Source of the DNA: Terana coerulea
Taxonomy: Eukaryota; Basidiomycota; Agaricomycetes; Polyporales; Phanerochaetaceae
DNA: 64,000 nucleotides
Direction of reading: 5' to 3'
NCBI GenBank assembly: GCA_024811115.1
Contig: JAKOGH010001195.1
Coordinates: 434,001 to 498,000 of the forward strand
Shown here: piece by piece, positions 57,795 through 64,000 of the stretch
Layout: each line of letters starts with the position of its first letter
Numbering within the stretch: the stretch's first letter is position 1
The notes under the pieces: model-generated
Told to the model about the DNA's origin: nothing
Seen by the model: the letters and a program-made list of their open reading frames with translations, nothing else
The model's database searches: none
Made by a program: the position numbers and the translations under genes

Positions 57795-57962
57795 ACAACG
57801 ATCTTTTCGCGAATTACATACAGGTGTTCCGCATCGTGCACGAAAACACACCGTTGCCTTGGGAAGAGTGCGCTTTGTGGATAATATTAATTAGAGGTGC
57901 CTACTTCCCTTTATATGTTAGTGCATTCACGGGCCTCCTCTGAACCTAAAAGAACAGGAGGC
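57795..57962 (+). pseudogene. Orphan coding fragment shared by both PhyH upstream regions (copy 2)
   Basis: The plus-strand reading FRIVHENTPLPWEECALWIILI, continuing RGAYFPLYVSAFTGLL, resembles the fragment at 33529-33700. It ends in a stop near the same relative place and lies 520-700 bases upstream of PhyH gene 2, the same distance as copy 1 from PhyH gene 1. No complete gene is present. Confidence 0.5.
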
Positions 57963-58021
57963 TTCAGTGGCTGCTGACACTTGTTCTCGGCCCGTCGGTC
58001 CTCCGAAAGGACTGAACCTAC

Positions 58022-58310
58022 TTCAGCGGCCGCTAAAGCCTCCAGTCTACTTCCCACTGTGGGATAGCAAGTGGAGGGAACTGCATTACATTCTCGCTAC
58101 GGCATACACCGATTCTTCCCTTAGCAATCAGGGTGACCTTGCTATGGCCGCTAAAGCCTCCAGGCTGAATCTCACTGTGAGACATGAAGCACAGGGGAGA
58201 TCTGTTTACGCGGTGGTTACGCTCAATTCATATATTGCTCTAGGCATGACAAGCTCTCGTGAGATCGGGAAGGCTTATCAAGAGCCCCGGGTTCCTCGAT
58301 GCAAGGGGCA
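58022..58310. repeat. PhyH gene 2 upstream repeat region
   Basis: The motif CGCTAAAGCCTCCAG occurs twice (about 58029 and 58149), each followed by a CACTGTGGGA or CACTGTGAGA motif, an interval of about 120 bases. The stretch also contains the reverse of TGATAAGCC and CCCCTTGCATCGAGGAA, both found upstream of PhyH gene 1. Confidence 0.65.
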
Positions 58311-58486
58311 GGTAGCATGACGTCCTGCTATGTGGACAGCTGACCTCTGCCGTTCCGCAAGCGACGCAGAGGCGGCTCCCCGAACATTCCCCGCTTCGTG
58401 TACTTATCACCTCCTCCCGAGTGCGCGCTGGCCTGGGCATTGCGTCTCTTGCACTACCGTCACCGTCATCAACCCAAGCCTTCACC

Positions 58487-59681
58487 ATGGCCGAGCAATA
58501 CAAAGCACTCACAGGTATGCCTTTTATTTATTTATATTTACCTCCGCGCACAGTGCTACGTGCTTCTTCACGGTGGTGTGCCGCCTCGCTCACACGGCCT
58601 GTTGTGGCTTCATTGGACTAGCGGACCAAGTCGCGTTCTTCCTCGAGAACGGCTACGTGGTCATCAAGGGTGCGTTCACGCGCGCGCAGGCGGCGGACTT
58701 CACGAAGGAGATGTGGGTCCGTCTCGGGCTGGATCCCGACGACAAATCGACGTGGACCCAGGAAAGGATACATATGCCTGTGACCAAGCGGGTGAGCGTC
58801 GCAGAGTTCGCACCCAAGGTACGTAAAACCGGCCACGCCGCATTCATAGCTGCGTCCGCTGAGCAATCGTCGCCGCGCTGTGCAATAGGCGTGGGACGCC
58901 ATCCTCGACCTCTGCGGTGGCGAGGACCGCGTCGACCCGGCGGCGTCCACCTGGGGCGACAGCTTCATCGTCAACCTCGGCACGCCCGCGCTCGAGGGCA
59001 CCGCGCCCGCGCACCCCGCGGCGCTCGACAACTGGCACGTCGACGGCGACTTCTTCGTGCACTTCCTCGACTCGCCCGAGCAGGCGCTGCTCGTCATCCC
59101 CGTCTTCTCCGACATCGCGCCCGGCGGCGGCGGCACGTGCATCGCGCCCGACGGCGTCGACATGATCGCGCGCTACCTCGCGGCGCACCCCGAGGGCGTC
59201 ATCCCCGAGGACCGCACGTTCCGCCCGGCGCACTGCGCGGGGGCGTGGCAGCAGTGGGTGGACCACCCCGGCTTCTGGTCGCACCTGCGCGAGGTGCAGC
59301 GTTGCCAGCAGTTTGTCGAGCTCACGGGCGACGTCGGCGACGTGGTGCTCATGCACCCGCTCATGATGCACTCGGCGTCGAAGAACGTGCTGCGCGTGCC
59401 GCGCGTGATCACGAACCCGCCAGTCGCCCTGCGTGCGCCGTTCAACTTCGACCGCGCGAACGCGGCGGAGTACAGTTTGGTGGAACGGAAGACGCTGAAG
59501 GCGCTCGGCGTGGAGCGTCTGGCGTTCAGTCCGACAGCAGAGAGGCGGGAAATTGTACCGAAGCGTGGTGTTGATTCAGCGGGCGATGCTAGAGGCGGAG
59601 AAGAAGAGATTGGAAGAGATGAAGCTGAAGAGTGCAAACGCAGAAGCTGGTGCTTCGCCTGTTCCTATTGCTGTGGCCTGA
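58487..59681 (+). CDS. Phytanoyl-CoA dioxygenase (PhyH) family protein 2
   Basis: Exons are 58487-58514 (MAEQYKALT), 58622-58818 and 58889-59681. It is similar to PhyH gene 1 throughout: VAFFLENGYVVIKGAFTRAQ, RLGLDPDDKSTWTQ, LGTPALEGTAP, WHVDGDFFVHFLDSPEQ with the HxD iron ligands, IAPGGGGTCIAPDG, and LMHPLMMHSASKN with the distal His. The Fe(II)/2-oxoglutarate machinery therefore looks complete. Substrate unknown. At 59567-59568 an extra G shifts the frame. Without it the end reads VLIQRAMLEAEKKRLEEMKLK...SPVPIAVA with a stop at 59679-59681, just like gene 1. With it an unrelated tail runs to 59800. The 59681 end is preferred. The gene is far richer in G+C (third positions mostly C or G) than its spacers. 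Confidence 0.88.
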
Positions 59682-59791
59682 TTATTGCCCGCTTCTCTGT
59701 ACATGGTTCACTCACATCCAATGTAACTGCATCCCCGTGTTGTATCATCAGCACCGCTCAATGCATCTCTTCTCAGATTGGATCACTTCTG

Positions 59792-59801
59792 AATAAATAA
59801 A
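59792..59801 (+). terminator. Poly(A) signal candidate downstream of PhyH gene 2
   Basis: AATAAATAAA, two overlapping AATAAA motifs, lies about 110 bases after the preferred stop codon. Confidence 0.5.
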
Positions 59802-59965
59802 GCCCCTTTCAGTCTTTACAAATGAAAGTAGCTCTATACATCAAGTTGAGCCGGACTACAACTTTCCAAGTCTGTACCAGAAAACAAAGCAAAGCGGTAG
59901 GAATCAACCCTGCATAGATATCAAATATGCACATGTGCGGTCACTGAAGACCGTGAGGCAGAGGT

Positions 59966-60806
59966 TCAAGCGTGCTTTCCCTTGACCCCGGACGGAGCAG
60001 CCTTCTGGCCGAAGTAGTATCGCGTACGGCCAAGCCCTGCGAAACCATGCAATTCTGCAGCACAGACATCAGGTATTGCAAATTATTGGTTTTTACCGGA
60101 AGGGCGAGAATGACGCACCTCGAAACAAGCAGGAAGACCACGAACGTGATGTTTCCGTGGGTGGTGCCGTTCCAGCTACCAAAGGCGTAGCGAAGGGACT
60201 CTGGAAGACCTATCCAGCTAGCAGCGATGCTGGATTGTAATTGGAGTCTTTAGTTCGAAATACCTACTATGTGCATGAGAAACCACTCACTGCATGGCCT
60301 GATCACAGCATCCTCATCTTTCAGCAACTACTTGAGCAGCATATTGAGAACGACACGTACGTCTGCGACAGCCATGGCGAACAGGCTGGCTCCGATGATG
60401 CGTTCCTGTGCGGCAGGGTTGCCAGGAAGGGCGTCTCGGACTGCACGGAACACCAGCGAGGACAGCATGCCGAGCAGGAGATAGCCTGTAGCAAGGATGG
60501 TAAGCATATCGCAAAGGAGAAGAAGGGACCGCTACTGGCAGTTTCCTAGTTGCAAGATGCTCATGTGCGTCCTGGCGTCGGCGAGGCCAGACGTTGGCGG
60601 CGGTGTGCCGTCTGGGACGAGCTCATGGTGGAACCACGCAGCTCCCGGAAAGGTCCATATCAAAAGGCATGGTAAAGCAGTCAAGACTGCAGACGACAGG
60701 TCAGATACGAGTCGCAGTGCCGACACAGAGTAGGTGGGGACTTACATGGTTCCACGTAGAGGAACAACCAGCGGTAAAAGCCAGTCAGCGCCGGAAAATC
60801 AGACAT
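59966..60806 (-). CDS. DUF7704-type small membrane protein, multiply frameshifted
   Basis: The minus-strand reading starts MSDFPALTGFYRWLFLYVEP (Met at 60806), then an intron, then LTALPCLLIWTFPGAAWFHH, HMSILQLGNC, YLLLGMLSSLVFRAVRDAL, NPAAQERIIGASLFAMAVAD, ASWIGLPESLRYAFGSWNG, THGNITFVVFLLVSR and a tail RTRYYFGQKAAPSGVKGKHA ending at 59966. This order of about four hydrophobic segments and the QLGN, AAQERI and HGNITF motifs match basidiomycete DUF7704 proteins, whose function is unknown. Three junctions (after QLGNC, after AVAD, and after VSR near the last exon) do not join in frame with normal splice sites and need one-base corrections. That is unusually many, so this copy could be a real pseudogene. 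Exon borders are approximate. Confidence 0.65.
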
Positions 60807-61181
60807 GTCGCGGTCCGAAAATCAAATATCTTCATGGCCCCAGTGAGCACTGTCCTTTGAGAAAAATATGCAAGCTGGAACTTACGGACGAGTTGCAAGT
60901 CTGAAGCAACCGCAGTTGCGCTTGGGAACTTCAAGCACCTAGGAGCGCCTAATACCATCAAGGTGACGAGGTGACGCTGACTGGCCGTCCAACCAGCACC
61001 GACCACACCTCTGCCTCTAATTTACACGTATACCTTCGCCCATGGAGGCCGTCTACTTCCTGCTTTTGTGAATGGCTGTGTCTTAGAGGCATATAATCAG
61101 GTATTGATGTTTGGAGGAGCGCAGCGATTTATAATGCAGAGCATGCCGGAGTTGCGAAAGCATCACCTACATTGACTCTTC
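60807..61181. promoter_or_regulatory. Divergent spacer DUF7704 gene / CofD-like gene
   Basis: 375 bases between two divergent start codons. There is a possible TATA element (TATAATCA) near 61090. No other feature was recognised. Confidence 0.4.
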
Positions 61182-63172
61182 ATGACCTCGACCAACGCCC
61201 TCTCCCCCCACGCGCACGGCGACGTTGGCAGCCCGGGCTCTTCGGTATTTGACCTGCCAGCGACGACCGACACACGGCAGCGTTCGCACAGCGACCTGCT
61301 CAGCGGCACCGCGGCAGGCCAGGCGCGCCCCGACGGCGCGGAGGCGGACGAGCTGGGCGACGACGACGGCGTGCCGTCGTGCTTGGTGATCTCGGGCGGC
61401 ACGGGCTGCAACGCGATCTGCTCTGCGTTCGGGCGGGCGAACGCGAGCTACGTCCTGCCCGTCTCGGACGACGGCGGGTCGTCGAGCGAGATCATTCGCG
61501 TCATCGGGGGCCGTCCATCGGTGCGTCGCGTGCTGTGCACACCTCGCAGTCTCTGTGCTCAAGTATCCATTCGTCATGCAGGAGACATCCGTTCGCGTCT
61601 CATCCGGTTGATACCTTCGTCGCCTCCGTCTTCGCCGCTGGAACGCATCCGCCATTTACTGGCGTATCGTTTGCCGTCGAAGTGCTCCGAAAGAGAGGCC
61701 AGAGACCAGTGGAGAGATATCGTAGAAGGGAGGAGCGAGCTGTGGGAGGGCATTCCCGGAGATCGGAAGGAGACTATCAGAGGTGCGCCCCGTCACCCCA
61801 CCCGCCCGTACCACTGTATCACTCATCTCGTCCCAGGTTTCCTCGTCCACTTCGAAAGCGAGGTCTTGAAGCGTGCCCACAAGAACTTCTCCTTCGTGAA
61901 CGGCAGCATCGGCAACTACTTTCTGTCCGCCGCCCAAGAATTCTTCAGATCGCTCCCGTCAGCCATCTTCCTGTTCTCGAGCATCACAAACAGCCAGGCG
62001 ACGATTCTGCCGGTGATCGTGACCAACCACACCGTCACTATAGCTGTTGAGTTGGTTTGTGGCGTCTTGCAGCATTTGTTGTATCCTCTGAATTTGTCGT
62101 CTTACAGGAAGATGGCTCGCGGTTGGTTGGCCAGTGCGAGATCTCCCATCCAGTCCGACGGGCTCGTCCTCAACCAACTATCTCGGTCTCAAGCGACACA
62201 GGCGATTTTGGCGTGTTTGACGACGACGAGGCGTTCTCGCCGATTGACGAGCACGGCTCGAATAAGAAACAAAGCAATGTTTTGTTCGAAGCCTCGGCCA
62301 AAGAAGACGGCGGCGCGTACGAGCGATTGCACGCTCGCATAAGTCGTGAGTGCCTGCTTTTATCTGCAGGAGTGCGCGGCTCAGACCGTAATTACCCACG
62401 AGGCCTCTTTTACATCAACACATACGGCACTGAGATACACCCTTCGCCTAATCCCGACTTCATCCAAGACTTGGCCAGGAAGGAAGTCCTGGTGTACTCT
62501 GTGGCTCCCTGTGGACAAGGTGCATATATGCGTCTCAGCGGCTTCTTGGACTATCCTCTGAGCTACTGTCACTACAGTATCATCCCATGCCTTGCTCTGC
62601 GTGGGGTGGCGGATGGTATAGCGCGGTCGAGGTCCCTGAAGGCAAAGATATTACTCTGTGCGCTCTCCTCTCCCTCTTGTATGCTCTTAACCCGGACGTA
62701 CTCTGCAGTGAACAGTCAGAACGATCGTGAGACCGATGGCTATTCGGCGGTCGACTACGTGAAGTACGTATATACGACCGATGCTCTCATGCTGGCCTCG
62801 ACTAACAACTGAACAGCACAATCGTTCGGACTATGAACACCCATCATAATCGCCCGTATCCTGGCTTGAGCAGCCGCGGCGGCGTGGGCGCGGCCACGAC
62901 GACCTACCCGACGTCGGCATTTATCACGCACCTTGTGTATTTGCGAGGTTGCCACGTGGGGATCGACGTGAAGCGCCTTACGGTGAGCAGCTCGCGGTCA
63001 TGCGTTTTCTACACAGTGTTGATACCTCTCACGCGCATAGGCGATGGGCGTGCGATGCGTCGAGGTAGAAGGCGGGGAGGCCGGTGTTCCGAAGTTCGAC
63101 GCCCGAAGCGTTAGGAAGGTTATTCTGGATGTCCTCGTGACATCCGCAAAGGACCCAGAGGGGTATCCCTAG
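61182..63172 (+). CDS. CofD/YvcK-like (UPF0052) protein
   Basis: Multi-exon gene. The nucleotide-binding core is clear: LVISGGTGCNAICSAF, VLPVSDDGGSSSEIIRVIGG, then GDIRSRLIRLIP. Later landmarks are FVNGSIGNYFLSAAQEFF, SNTNSQATILPV-like SITNSQATILPV, VTNHTVTIAVEL, FYINTYGTEIHPSPNPDFI, SIIPCLALRGVA and VGIDVKRL. Bacterial YvcK binds UDP-GlcNAc and controls carbon flow into the cell wall. CofD makes a cofactor F420 precursor, but fungi lack F420, so a YvcK-like role is more likely (inference). Two indels are inferred: one missing C at 61511-61512 (GGPSIGD should read through) and one missing T at 62500 (YSCGSLWT should read through). Both are in short runs. The N-terminal 60 residues are low-complexity. 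Confidence 0.88.
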
Positions 63173-63823
63173 CCCTAGGTGCTCTCATGTAACATACTTG
63201 AGTGAGTAAATGCTGCGTGTGGGACTCTGGCAGTTCTCTTTATGCATTTGAGACGCTTATTGCAAATATTGTCGCTCCGACAATCTCGCCGACCCTTTCT
63301 TTCTTAGTCGTGCAATGAGCAGTATTCTTTTCGCGGTGTCCGGTGCTTGCTAAGTTATCCAGGTGCCGTCGTCGAGAAGCAACGGGGTTAATTTCCATCC
63401 GATGATCCTTGAGTTTATTTGGATCACTGCTTCCCTTGTTTAGACAAACCCAGGAAGGACTGCAGCTTTATTCGTGCGGAAACTTTGAACGCCGTTCTGC
63501 TATCTTGAGCTACGAGAAACCATTGTAAATCAGGTCTTCCCCTCGCTGGATGATTACCCCGCTGACTTCTGCTGGTAGATCCGGCACGGGCATTGAAGAG
63601 TATCATTTACTGCAGCTGGACCAGAACATTGCCATCAAAATGCAGCCTCATGACATTCAGCAGGTTCAAGTCCTGGCGCTCGATGCGGAGCGGGAGCTGA
63701 CAAGCGGACTTCCCGTTCGCTTCGCTTCTGCGTCCTGCATCTGTTCTGAATTTCCCGAGCGGGCCCGCCTTTCTCTTCCCTGCCAGCGACCGGACTTACA
63801 AGCGACGTTTCGCTCGCCACACC
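63173..63823. other. Spacer downstream of CofD-like gene
   Basis: 651 bases without a recognised gene. A pyrimidine-rich leader precedes the candidate start at 63824. Confidence 0.45.
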
Positions 63824-64000
63824 ATGCAGACCCAGGGCGCTGCGAACGGTGGCCTGCTACTAAAGCCCAAATGCTGGATGAACATCACTGTGCAGCGTAC
63901 GTCGGTCCAATCAGCGTCCCTCTAAGCTCCTTCTGAATAAGTCTCGTCTCAGATTGCTCGCTGTCTTTCTTCTGGAAAGCAACGCTTCAGAAGTGAGGAG
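63824..64000 (+). CDS. Possible 5' end of a gene running off the window
   Basis: ATG at 63824 sits in a good context (CACACCATGC). It opens the reading MQTQGAANGGLLLKPKCWMN, ITVQ and then a GTACGT donor-like site at 63897. Only about 24 codons are visible and no family is recognised. The call depends on the sequence beyond the window. Confidence 0.25.

Noticed and set aside
58330..59574. 414-codon open frame overlapping PhyH gene 2
   Set aside because: It uses the wrong frame after the first intron (Arg/His-rich). The spliced PhyH reading is conserved.

Overview
This is a nuclear genomic window from a filamentous basidiomycete, most likely an Agaricomycete wood-decay fungus of polypore type (the clade is inferred from gene content). 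The evidence is dense genes cut by many 45-65 bp GT-AG introns, coding sequence much richer in G+C than the spacers, a family of fast-evolving F-box/leucine-rich proteins typical of Agaricomycetes, and a secreted GH10 xylanase. No bacterial operons, rRNA genes, tRNA genes or CRISPR arrays were recognised.

Layout. 0-6 kb: SYS1 (minus), an F-box gene (plus) and the ERF4 palmitoyltransferase subunit (plus). 8.6-10 kb: GH10 endo-xylanase. 12.9-15.5 kb: Yap1-like redox bZIP factor. 16.4-18.3 kb: membrane-anchored pepsin-fold protein that lacks both catalytic motifs. 19-22.8 kb: divergent pair GCV1 (mitochondrial glycine cleavage T-protein) and ARP6 (chromatin remodelling actin-related protein). 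22.9-29.4 kb: three paralogous F-box-like genes in tandem on the minus strand. 30.2-33 kb: ClpP protease subunit and a phytanoyl-CoA dioxygenase-like (PhyH) gene, followed by a decayed second ClpP copy. 34.6-36.1 kb: BRL1/BRR6 nuclear envelope protein. 36.1-45 kb: a GC-rich gene desert with scattered TA tracts and an 849-bp terminal-inverted-repeat element flanked by an exact 11-bp target duplication. 45.3-49.4 kb: CYC8/SSN6 corepressor. 51.6-54.9 kb: ADAM metalloprotease. 55.1-59.7 kb: a conserved hypothetical gene, a fourth F-box paralogue and a second PhyH gene. 60-63.2 kb: a DUF7704-type membrane protein and a CofD/YvcK-like protein.

Two facts shape the interpretation. First, the 27.8-34.3 kb and 55.1-59.7 kb regions are related in inverted orientation (conserved hypothetical gene, F-box gene, a small orphan fragment and PhyH gene all recur), so part of the window is an old rearranged segmental duplication with pseudogene remnants. 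Second, about fifteen or more otherwise conserved genes or gene parts are interrupted by one- or two-base indels, many in homopolymer or dinucleotide runs. I read most of these as assembly or base-calling errors rather than true gene death, and each is flagged where it occurs. Most genes are single housekeeping or regulatory loci. The window does not form a metabolic gene cluster.
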